64,000 nucleotides of DNA from Eustoma russellianum (Eukaryota; Streptophyta; Magnoliopsida; Gentianales; Gentianaceae), in contig AP025062.1 of NCBI GenBank assembly GCA_036186865.1, positions 9,565,436-9,629,435 on the forward strand, read 5' to 3'. The position numbers and the translations under genes are program-made. Under the pieces are notes generated by a model. The model saw only the letters and a program-made list of their open reading frames with translations. It did not search any database and was not told the origin of the DNA. Below are positions 1 to 10,900 of the stretch, piece after piece. The number at the start of each line of letters is the position of its first letter. Positions within the stretch are counted from its first letter, which is position 1.

Positions 1-1189
1 CTATTTTGATGATCTATAACTTTCATTTGGATGACGAATCTCAAATACTTTGTTATTGGAGTTTAAATACTGATTTAATATACGGCATGATGGATGATTC
101 AGGATCATTTTATTTGATTTAGGAACTATGCTAGGGGTGACATTACACATTATTTGTGACTATTTGTTGTTGTGTTTGGATTGATGTATGGACGAAAATC
201 GAGGCATGATTGGTGACAAATGATACATGATACACAATATACAAAGCATGACAAAAGCAATGACAAACATTTTGAATGTATATAATCAACCAATGTCATA
301 TGCAAAGGCAATCTCTATGATTTTGGTAGTGAATATATGTTAAATGCAAAAGCAAAATATTAACATATAACATGATAAGTGTGCTATAGGCAACAACAAA
401 CCACATGCCATGTCAAGTTATGATTAAAGGGGTTATGATTATGCATAAAGACAGAACCTCATGATTGTTCGAGTAAAGATATGTAGTGGTGATTAAAAGA
501 ATTGAATGAGCCAATGATATGATTAAAGTTAATATGACATGATAGTAATGCATGGTAGGGATGGATGCAGGTCATTGCTGAGATTTTATGATTGTGAGCT
601 AGGATTATGATCTTATGAGAACATTCTTAGTGCATTACTCCTAATTATTAAAAAGAAGATAAAAATGATAATTAATTGTTATGTAATGAATTAAAATGCT
701 CACCTTTTTGTGTTCTTCATTTTTAAGAGGAGTGAGCAGAGGTGCTGAATTAGTGAAGAAGACGAATGCGGGATTTACTATTGGTGGTTATTGATGGTTG
801 AACTTGAGAATTCAGTCACGTATTTATTGAAGTGTTACATAATTATAAAACAACGTTTGGTGATGAGTATTTTGGGGATTTAATGCTTCAGGATGTATTA
901 TGGATAACGATTTAAGTTTCTGTATTTATTATATGATGTGAGGGCTTAGTAACTCTTTAAATGTTTGAGTTTGAAGCATGACTGGCTATACTCCTGTCTT
1001 GGAGCACGAATCGTAACATTATTATTACTGCTACACCATTAATATTGGAAGCTTTCTATTTGTTTAAAAACACACAACAAAAGGTAATATCATAAGATTT
1101 CTATTTATGTTTATTAAATCTTTTCACTAGTATACTAGCATACTATATTACTATCATTGTGTTATTACATATAAAGTCGGACGTCTCAC
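1..1189. other. Unassigned AT-rich DNA
   Basis: No open frame or RNA gene is supportable here. The texture (many ATG/CAT-rich short motifs, and a stretch around 700-1020 ending in a CA-terminated segment) recalls a decayed LTR, but no second copy, primer site or polypurine tract is visible in the window. It is left unassigned. Confidence 0.4.
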
Positions 1190-1310
1190 TGAAATCAAGC
1201 ATTCTATCACTTATAATGGAGGTATTGTTTTCCTGTCCCTTACACTCCTCACGTTCTAGCGATAGCTTTTGCTGTTGTTAGGATATACTAGAAAAACTTA
1301 TAAACTGACA
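1190..1310 (+). repeat. Possible SINE-derived remnant
   Basis: A short core around 1255-1295 (gcgatagcttttgctgttgt followed by aggatatact) closely matches a segment at 48590-48623. The second copy follows a phrase like the conserved body of asterid/Solanaceae-type SINEs (tctgc, acc, ccctctcc) and ends in a GAT-repeat tail. Shared sequence at two unrelated places supports a dispersed repeat. The SINE assignment is by resemblance only; the polymerase III A and B boxes were not confirmed. Confidence 0.3.
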
Positions 1311-1599
1311 ATATTTACTATGTAATTTTATATCTAAACATCCAAGTTAAACAGCTAACTCGGTTATCAGATTTTATTCACTATTTCACAATGATTTGGA
1401 CCGTTTAAAATAAGTCATCTTGAAACAATACTCGTCCCTGTTGACTACATGTCAAAACAAAGTAGAAAAAGCTTCAAAGGAAGTCACCCAACCCAAGAGC
1501 TTTACAAATTATAAACACTTCACCAAAAAGAACATAGCCCGGAATATGCGCACAATTATTTCGGGTGAGAAGAGAAATACGGAAGATTCTTGCTCTGTT

Positions 1600-1717
1600 T
1601 CGCATATGCTTGTTCTTTTTCTTATATACCCCTTCCTCTCTCTTTAATTTCCGCCACCGACCCTTTTTGTTTTTTTTTCCTTTTGCGACTTGCGTTGCCA
1701 TATTTTCCATTCTCCAG
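1600..1717 (+). promoter_or_regulatory. Probable core promoter and 5' leader exon of the CREST-family gene
   Basis: A TATA box (TATATA, 1623-1628) is followed by a pyrimidine-rich leader typical of plant 5' UTRs. A good splice donor (CCAG before GTGCTT) lies at 1717/1718. The flank interrupted by TE1 reads continuously once the element and one target copy are ignored. I infer a leader intron from about 1718 to an acceptor near 7891, placing TE1 and the MITE inside the transcription unit of the gene whose ATG is at 7965. Transcript evidence would be decisive. Confidence 0.45.
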
Positions 1718-1797
1718 GTGCTTTATTTTCTGGGTTTTATGTTTTCTTGATCTTTCTTCCAAATTTTACTTTTTTTTGGATTATTACTTTCATGGGT

Positions 1798-2021
1798 TGA
1801 AGAAAACGTGCAATCACGTGTTAATTGTCATTACCAAAATTGTTTACAATGTATAGGAAAGAAAACAACTACAATTAAGCTAGGCCCTATAATTAAGCTA
1901 TCCAATCTATCATCATAATTACAATTAAATCAAGAATATACACATCATGAAATATCTACCATATACACCATGTTTACCATATACATCATATCTAATCAAA
2001 TTAATGAGAAAATATTCCAAT
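1798..2021 (-). repeat. TE1 3' LTR
   Basis: 224 bp. It differs from the partner LTR at three bases, all transversions. Its inner edge is the polypurine tract, its outer edge the target repeat atgggt. Confidence 0.9.
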
Positions 2022-2029
2022 ACTCCCCC

Positions 2030-5000
2030 TCAAGTTGGCGCATGGATATTGAGCATGCCCAACTTGCCACTAAAACGTCGAAAAAGCTCGGGACCAAGAG
2101 CCTTAGTAAACCCATCAGCAAGTTGATGAAGGCCGGGAACCTTACACGGATGCACGACACCATTGACATAATGTTGACGAACAAAGTGACAGTCAATCTC
2201 AATATGTTTCGTGCGTTCATGAAAAACTGGATTAGCCACAATATGTAAGGCAGCTTGATTGTCACAACGGAGGGTAACGGGACGCGTGACAGGAACGCCT
2301 AGATCAGCAAGAAGTTGACGTAACCACACAATCTCACTAGTAGCATGTGCCATAGCACTGTACTCAGCCTCAGCAGAAGAACGAGAAACAACAGGTTGTT
2401 TCTTGGAGCGCTAAGACACAAGAGCGGCACCAAGAAAGACCATATACCCGGAAGTAGAGCGACGTGTAATAGGACAACCAGCCCAATCAGCATCACAATA
2501 AGCATGTAGATTTAATTGAGACTGAGTAGGAAAGAATAAACCTTGCCCTGGAGCACCCTTAAGATAGCGAAGTAAATAAAAGACAGCATCCAAATGACAT
2601 TTGCGTGGAGTATGCATATACTGACTAAGAGTGTTAACCACAAAACAAATATCAGGACGTGTTACCGTAAGATAAAGCAAACGCCCAACAACGCGACGAT
2701 AAAAGGCAGGATCATCCAGAGAGGGGAAGCATCCGAAAATTGCCCCTTTTGATCCATGGGCGTGGACGTGGGGCGTCTGCCAAGGAGGCCGCACTCCTTG
2801 ATAATATCAAGGACATATTTACGCTGATTCAAAACAACTCCAGCAGGAGAACGAGCCACCTCAATGCCAAGAAAATACTTGAGAGGGCCAAGGTTCTTGA
2901 TCTTAAACTTATGATCAAGATAAGACTTAAGAGCCTCAATTCGCGAAAGATCATTTCCAGCAACAATAACATCATCAACATAGATTAAGACAACAACAGT
3001 TGAAGAAGCAGTTGCAAATATAAAGAGAGATGGGTCAGCATGAGATTGAGAATATCCGAGATAGAGTAACGAGGAGGTGAACTTCGCATACCAATTCCGT
3101 GAAGCTTGTTTTAAACCATATAAGGACTTTTGCAATTTAAAAACATGATTCTCCCCCTGACGAGAAAAACCTGGTGGGATACGCATATAAACATCTTCAG
3201 TAAGGTCACCATGTAAGAATGCGTTATTAACATCAAGTTGGTGAATGTACCAACCACGAACAACTGCAATGGCTAAGAGACAGCGCACTGTGACTAACTT
3301 AGCTACGGGGGCGAATGTTTCATGAAAGTCAACACCTTCAACTTGGGTATACCCACGTGCTACCAAACGAGCCTTATAACGCTCAACCGAACCATCAGGA
3401 TTATACTTGATCTTATAAACCCATTTAGAATCAATGGAGCGTTTACCTGGAGGTAATGGCACAATAGTCCAGGTATGATTAGCCTCAAGTGCAGCGATTT
3501 CACGCTGCATCGCATCTCGCCAATGAGCATGCTTAACTGCCTGCTTAAAAGAGACTGGCTCATCCCCATCAGTGATGGCCGCAATCAAACCATAATAAGA
3601 TGATGATAAACGAGCATAGGAAAGATAACTGGATAAGGGAAATACCGTTGAGTTTGCTGCAGGAGGGGTGGAAGCATCAGATGGCACAAGAGACGGAGGC
3701 AAAGCAACATCGAAATCTGTAAGACGACGTGGAAGATGACGAGTACGTCGAATACGAGATGGAGGTAGCACGGACTCAGTAGGAGCCGACGGCGAAGATG
3801 TAGCCGTCGGCTGAGGGGAGGCCGATTCGGCGGACTGAGGCGGCGGAGCAGCTGGTTTGTCGCCGGCGGACGGAAAATCTGGGACAATGATGTCCCAGTT
3901 GGCTGCAGGAGAAGAAACATGAAGATGATCCGAAGCAGATTCAGGACTGGTTTGTGCGGAAAAAGGGAAAACATCTTCATAGAACGTAACATCACGACTG
4001 ACATATACTTGACGACTCGAAATGTCAAAGATTTTGTAACCCATTTGAGTATGTGGATAACCAAGAAAAATGCCAGGAGCAGAACGGGAAGCAAACTTAT
4101 CGCGAGTACCATGATACGTGTACCCATAACAGAGACAACCAAAAACACGAAGATGATTATAAGTGGGCAATTGACCAACTAACAGTTCATAGGGCGTCTT
4201 ATTCTGAAGGGGTGCAGCAGGCATGCGATTGATAAGATACACAGCAGTGAGAACACATTCCCCCCAAAAACACACAGGCAAATTAGCATGAAAACGAAGA
4301 GCACGAGCAACTTCTAGAATGTGTCTATGTTTACGTTCAACTACACCATTTTGTTGTGGGGTGTGAACACAAGAAGTTTGGGTATCAATTCCATGTTCTG
4401 CAAAATAAGTGCGAATAATATGACTCGTAAATTCCAACCCATTATCACTGCGAACCCGTTGCACTGGACGCCCAAACTGTGTATGTACCCAACGTAAAAA
4501 ATGTAGCAGGCAACGACAAGTGTCAGACTTAGAATTCATCAAATACACCCAAGTACTACGACTATAATCATCAACAATTGTTAAGAAATAACGTGCCACA
4601 GACAGGCTAGATGTTTTATACGGCCCCCAAATGTCACAATGTATCAATTCAAAAATACGACTAGTAACACTAGTGCTAGCAGGAAAAGGTAAGCGAGTTT
4701 GCTTAGCACGATTACAAGCATCACAAAGAACATCTTTATTTGTAACTAAAACAGACGGAAGGAAACGAAATTTGGACAAAGGAAGGTGACCCATGCGACG
4801 ATGCCAAAGAGACGCAGAAGACTGGACACTGGCGTCTGCAGCAGTGGCCGAATGGGACACAAAGTGGTAGAGACCATCATGCTGCCTACCCACTCCAATC
4901 AGCTTCCTCGAGGGTATCTCCTGCATAACACAAAGATCAGGGCCAAACGTTAGTGCACATCTCGAATCTTTGACCAAACGACTGACAGAAATTAGATTGA

Positions 5001-6384
5001 AAGCAAATTCTGGAACACCCAAGACACCATGAAGCATCACGGCATCTGACAATCGCACGGTACCCACCGCGCGAACAGCAACATGCTCACCATTCGGAAT
5101 TTGGACGGTAGCAGACAATTTATCAGTGGTAATAGACGTAAGCAGAGATAAATCATTGACAATATGTGCATTAGCACCACTGTCCAATATCCAACGAGAC
5201 CTTGATGTAGAGAGAGAAGAGACTATACCCGAATCCGGCTTGCCTGGGGTCGGCAAGTGAGAGGCAAAGTTACCTCCATTTAGATGATCAATGAATTGCG
5301 CCAACTGCTGTTGCTGTGCAAGAGTGAGTCCAGCAAAGGAGGGTGCCGCCACCTGAGAGTCGGGAATGGCAGAGGCGGCCATTCCCTTCGCCGCCATCGC
5401 GGCTGATGTCTGGCCCGAACCTGTGGAAACCTTACTTCTACGACTGCGATTCCAGTCAGCAGGACAACCAATGAGATCAAAACATGTTTCACGAAAATGA
5501 CCTACTTTACCACAATGACTGCATCGCGGACGTTCTCCCTTTCCCTTCGTTCTAGAGGATCGGCCATCATGAGGAGCCTGCCAGTGTGTTGGCCGATTAT
5601 CCTGGGATGACTGCCAGGTGGTCAGAGCTGCTGCATCAAACTGGGGAACGAGACTCTGAGCGACATGACGTTACTTTTCTTCCTGCGCCACAATAGCATA
5701 TGCGCGTCCAAGAGAAAGAAGGGGATCAATGCTCAGAATATGAGAACGTACCGTTCCGAAGGTCTCATCTAGTCCCATGAGAAAGTCGAAAACCATCTCT
5801 TTCTCACGAATTTTCTCCATGGCCTTGGATAGACCACACGTACATAGGCTGCAGCTACACATCGGGATTTCATCAAAAGATTGGAGCTCTCCCCAAAGAG
5901 CCTTGAGTCGCCCATAATAGACAAAGACGGTGCTTCTCTCTTGGCGAAGAGAAGCTATAGCACGACGTAACTCATAGACACGAGCATCCATACCTTGTGT
6001 GAATCGTTCTTCTAAATCGACCCAGACTTCTCGGGCAGTCTCTGCATGGGCAGCCGCACCTTGGAGCTCTTTCACTAGTGAGTTAGACAACCACGATAAC
6101 ACCAGTGCATTGCACTGCTGCCAGACCGAAAAATTCACAGAGGCAACATCCGGATGTTGGATGGTGCCATCCACAAAGCCTGCTTTGTTCTTGGATCGCA
6201 AAGCATTGACAAACGCCTTTCGCCAAACGAAATAATTCTCATCATTCTCACCTAATGGTTGAGTGACGAAAAGAAGACCAGGATGGTCAGAAGGATGCAA
6301 GTAATATGCGGATTTAGGATCGGTGGTGGTAAGGGTGACTGTGGTGGTGTCAGCGGCGGCACCGAAAACATTGGCGACGGCCAT
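2030..6384 (-). pseudogene. TE1 gag-pol polyprotein, broken by two stops and one frameshift
   Basis: ATG at 6384 opens a UBN2-type Gag. The same frame carries a CCHC zinc knuckle (CSHCGKVGHFRETC, about 5470-5515), a protease motif (LDSGANAH), a GAG-preintegrase zinc motif, an integrase core (D-D-E with NGVVERKHRH), reverse transcriptase with YVDD, and RNase H. Lesions: a stop at 5671-5673 that looks like CAA to TAA, a frameshift near 2740-2760, and a stop at 2411-2413 that looks like TGG to TAG. The frame on both sides of each stop is continuous, so these are point lesions. The final segment ends at 2030, directly beside the polypurine tract. It is non-autonomous now. Confidence 0.9.
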
Positions 6385-6446
6385 CTTGGCACCGGACGGT
6401 TGAGGACGGCGAAGGGAAGGAGATTAGGGTTTTGTCTCTAATACCA

Positions 6447-6670
6447 TGAAGAAAACGAGCAATCACGTGTTAATTGTCATTACCAAAATTGTTTACAATG
6501 TATAGGAAAGTAAACAACTACAATTAAGCTAGGCCCTATAATTAAGCTATCCAATCTATCATCATAATTACAATTAAAACAAGAATATACACATCATGAA
6601 ATATCTACCATATACACCATGTTTACCATATACATCATATCTAATCAAATTAATGAGAAAATATTCCAAT
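6447..6670 (-). repeat. TE1 5' LTR
   Basis: 224 bp, adjoining the degenerate initiator-Met primer site on its inner side and the second atgggt target copy on its outer side. Confidence 0.9.
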
Positions 6671-6676
6671 ATGGGT

Positions 6677-7453
6677 ACCTTTTTCCCCCCTGATGATTTA
6701 CTTCTATTGTGAGTAAAAATTCCTGAAAGGGTTTGTTGTTTTTCTTGTATGATTTGTTGGTGCATGTTTGATGGGTTTAATATATGATGTCTCTCATTTA
6801 ATAAAAAAAGCTCTTCAAGAGGTAGTTTTTCACCCTTTTTCACCCTTAGAGTATGATTAGCTACATATACCCTTAAAAATTGAGGGCTTTCTGATTTTTT
6901 CTATGCAATGTTGTGATTTTGCAAAACTAGTTGGAGCAGGTATGGCTCTGATGTTGCTAGTCTCCCTGGATTGTGATTATGAAAATTAACTTATACCTTA
7001 GAGAATGCCTGGTCAAATGCGTGGAAAGGAGAAATATTGTTCAGAAACTCTTCAAATTTGTTGATAGCTCATTATGGATTAAGGAAGTTGGTTTATAGGA
7101 AGATTTAAGCACTAAACTGGCTCATGGGACTAGATCGATTATGCGCATGAAATCAATAATGGGTACCGGAAATGCAAACTATCTGTCCATCAATTGCAGA
7201 ATCGGGATCAAATTTATGGCCGTTTTTGAAGAATGGATAGCATAAACAGAGGGTCATGAAGCAAAATTATAGAATACTCTGATTAATTGTTGTTAATGCC
7301 TGTGCTTAAGCTATGACTTTAGTTCCAAGTATCTTTCTAACCACTAATGGTGCTGAAAGGTTGAGCAGTCACCAAAAGGAAGAAAAATGAAAAGGACAGG
7401 GGAGGGGAAGGGGGACCCTTTTTGGGAGGGACTGGGGGAGAGGGGTGTGGGTG
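6677..7453. other. Inferred leader intron of the CREST gene, no coding signal
   Basis: AT-rich sequence with no supportable exon; a G-rich patch at 7390-7450 precedes the MITE. It is placed in the leader intron because the flanks of TE1 continue the pyrimidine-rich leader context and the first coding exon lies further right. Confidence 0.4.
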
Positions 7454-7622
7454 GGGATAGGATCTCCTCACCGCTCCCCCTTCACCGCGTGTGTGACCAC
7501 GCGACACGTGGCAAAAAGGAGGGTGGTGAGGCTGGGTGAGGGTAACCCCTCATCCAGCCTCACCACCCCTTACTGCTTCCACATGTCGTGCCCTGGGCCG
7601 CGCGGTGAGGAGATCTCATCCC
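7454..7622. mobile_element. Mutator-like MITE with 9-bp target duplication
   Basis: A 169-bp GC-rich fold-back. The terminal inverted repeats start GGGATAGGATCTCCTCACCG (7454-7473) and end with the near-perfect complement (7602-7622). Exact 9-bp direct repeats gtgtgggtg flank it (7445-7453 and 7623-7631), the size expected for Mutator superfamily insertions. A second long inner hairpin centres near 7547 (GGTGGTGAGGCTGG pairs with CCAGCCTCACCACC). No coding capacity. Confidence 0.8.
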
Positions 7623-7964
7623 GTGTGGGTGATGTTTGTGAACAGCATTAATAGCCCAAAAGGCTGACGTATTTCTGCTTCATAATTTACTGTATGTTTA
7701 TATGCTGAGGAAATCAGACAGTCTCTGATTTTTCATACGCTGTACTTTATGTATAAGCATGCTCACTTATGAAAGTTTTTTTTTCTTCTTCTTCTTTTTT
7801 TTCTGGGACCTCTATTTTTCATATATTTGGCGTTTCTTGTATGTTTCTTGTTGTACGACATACTGAACAACCAATGTTTTGATGCACGCTGCAGCTCTAA
7901 TCCAGGTCTTGCATAATCACATTGGCAATCAGTCACCTGTGGATGACTGATTGCCCCAAATCTT

Positions 7965-10900
7965 ATGAGTACCCAAAGTGCGCTACAGCCAAGTAAAGGA
8001 TTAGAGGGAGTATATGGAGTACATTTATTGCCTCAGTCACCGTTTACCTTGGAGAAAATCAAACAGGGGGATATAAATCAATCAAACGGTGAAAGAGCAT
8101 CTTTTCGAATCGGTCAGGGGGTAGTACTGCAGTGAGTAAAAAACATCTTTCATGCACCTAGTGTAGCTTTCATGTTTATCTAATTCATATCACACGTTGA
8201 AAGTTGAAACCTTACTATATACCAATCGCATAGCTCAACTATATTTTGTTTGACAGGAGAGCATGGAAACATAGACCTGCTTGTCTTAAGCCCATCCATG
8301 GTTGCACAAATGGTACTTGTTATGCAACCTCGTGTTTATGCTTGTTTTATGTTTGCCATGGTTCATGCTTCTCGTAAATAGCAACTGAACTTTCTAACCT
8401 TTTCAAGTTTGCCATACTAGGTGACAAGAGTCTTGCTGAGACTGTTGTTAATGTCCTTACTTCACTTCCCTTTATTGCTTTAGGAATGCACGCACCAAGG
8501 TAGAATTCTCTTGCTTATTTTCCGAAAAAATTTGCTTGCTCGATATAGTTTAGACCTTTTGTTTGGAGCAGTCGTGTTCCTGTGTTTTTCTTATTTATTT
8601 GTTTTTTAAAGTCTATGGTTGAGTCACGTTTACGGTAATGGTCCATTGCTCAACCTTTATGCTGACAATGCAGGAAGAATTTAAACTGCAAACTATATGC
8701 TAATTCACTAATTGGGGTTGGAGTTACCTCAAGCTTGTACCATTCCTCAAGAGGAAAATTGAGGAAGTATTTAAGATGGGCTGACTACACCATGATAGCC
8801 ACAGCTACAGTGGTACGTTGCAGTTCACGTACCATTGAATATGCGAGATTTGCTAGTTATAGACAATCTATGGAAGTACATTTCCGGAATTCATGGATTT
8901 GATCGTACTTGAATGCCTGATCCTTGAAATTTATCTTATCTCTACTCTTCTGTCGGCAGTTTTTATGTTTAAACTTTTCTTCGTTTCCTCAGAATGCAGC
9001 ATTTTCTGATATCATGTGGATCTTAGAATTACATAACAATTTATGGCTTCTTTGGATATGGAATTCTTGTGTGTTGCTTAATTATGCATTCTTTCTACAT
9101 TGTTCTTTAGTGCCTTTCCAGGGCAATTAGGAACGAGAACCCGAAATTTCTGATGGCGGCATCTGCATTCTTCTTGCCTGTACAGCCACTGGTGGTTTCT
9201 GCTGTTCACACAGGGATGATGGAGGTGATACAATCAATACGCCTGCTATGTACCAAATAATGTTCTATTTACACTATATCTTGCTTTAGTAATTCAGTGT
9301 CTGACTGGCAGTCTTTTTTTTTGGTGAATTCTTGTATAAATGTGGTCTTTACGCAGTTGAAGAAATTGATTTCATAAGCTTTGGTTTTTAATTGAACCAC
9401 ATATAGTCATGCATATCAACGGTATAAATTCTTTCTCCAAATCAGGGGATCCCAGAAAATTGACATTTACAAACTAATCATTCTGTAGCAAACTAGGATG
9501 TGCAAGCATGTTATGGGTGAGGTGAGAGGAGTGCGAGAATGTGTAGTATAAGATGTATGAAATTGTTTCACTTCAACCTTTAGATGAACGCCTGAATGAA
9601 TGTTATAGGAATGAAAGAAAGGAGGGACTGTGTTATTCAATATATTACAGATGAAGAGCCTTTAGATAGGCTAAAGGGGCTTAAACCTTTGCCAAATGCG
9701 CAGCGGCTATATTCCAAGTGGCCAATAACGCTACTTTGTTTTCTGCACTGTACACCTGTCTAAACCAAGATACCAGTATATTAGCTTACATTTATATATT
9801 ACTAGTGTGTATATACCATATTTATACATGCATGTATTTATTGTCTGTATTTATACTAGATTTACATTGTATTTCTACCTTTTCCCTCAACCTTAGTTGT
9901 ATATATGTTTATACAATCTAGCTTGGACAATAGAGTCTGGCAAATCTTGGTAGAGGTTGGCTTTGTTAGGATGTCTGCCAGTGGATCCTTAGAAGCAATA
10001 TGCCCAAGACTAATCACCTTTTAATCTTCTCTAATAAAATATTTGTCAATCTCAACATATTTGGACATATCATATTGCACAGGGTTTTCTCAACCATACT
10101 TATAGCTGAAATGTTGTCATAAAACACTCAGATTGGTAGAGAGCATTTCAGTCCAATGTCTTCTGATACAGTCCTGAGCCATAACCCTTCACAAAGTCCT
10201 ATAGAAAGTGTACTCAACTGCCTTTGCACTACTCGTAAAAACAACATATCTTTTCTTTCTTCTCCAAGTAGGTAAATTTTCCTACATATATGTTCCATAG
10301 CCAGTGGTTGACCTCATATTAGCTTTGTCCAGCTCAATCTGCATCAGTGAAGATTTGAATAGTTCTATCCTTGTTCTTCGTGAAATATAATCTGTGTTTT
10401 GGTGCATTCTTCAAGTACATTAGAATTCTCAGGACATCTTGGATTAGTAGGATCTGCATGATTTGACTAACAAAGCTCACAACATAACTTATATTTGGTC
10501 TAGTATGAGATAAATAAATTAATTTGTCAACTAAATTCTGGTACCTTAATCTGTCAGTAGGGGTAGTATTTCATAACTCTTTAGGTTTGTGTCTACATTC
10601 AACTGGGGTACTGGCTTGCTACAATCCGGCATTCCAGTTTCATTTAGTAAGTCTAGGATATATTTCTTTGATAGATGCACATATCATATTTGTTTCCAGC
10701 TATCTACATACATAAAAGGTACCTTAGTTTTCCTAAATCTTTCATTTCAAACTATTTTGACAACTGAAGTTTAATAGATTGAATATCATTAAGATCATTT
10801 CCCACAGTAATTCTTCCATTTGCAGAAACTCTAGTAAACAATAAACGGTCACTATGACTTTGAATAAATTGGTGTTCTTTTACAGTTTTGGAAGTTTTCT

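Larger units (their letters stand above)
1798..6670 (-). mobile_element. TE1: young Ty1/copia retrotransposon (Ale/Retrofit-like)
   Basis: Complete 4,873-bp element read on the minus strand. Its 224-bp LTRs (1798-2021 and 6447-6670) differ at only three positions. The flanks carry a perfect 6-bp direct repeat atgggt (1792-1797 and 6671-6676). Next to the 5' LTR is a primer site TGGTATTAGAGA (minus strand, about 6435-6446), a slightly degenerate match to the tRNA-iMet complement. A polypurine tract (TTGAGGGGGAGT) abuts the 3' LTR at 2022-2033. Size, short LTRs and single gag-pol order fit the Ale/Retrofit group; the lineage name is inference. Confidence 0.9.
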
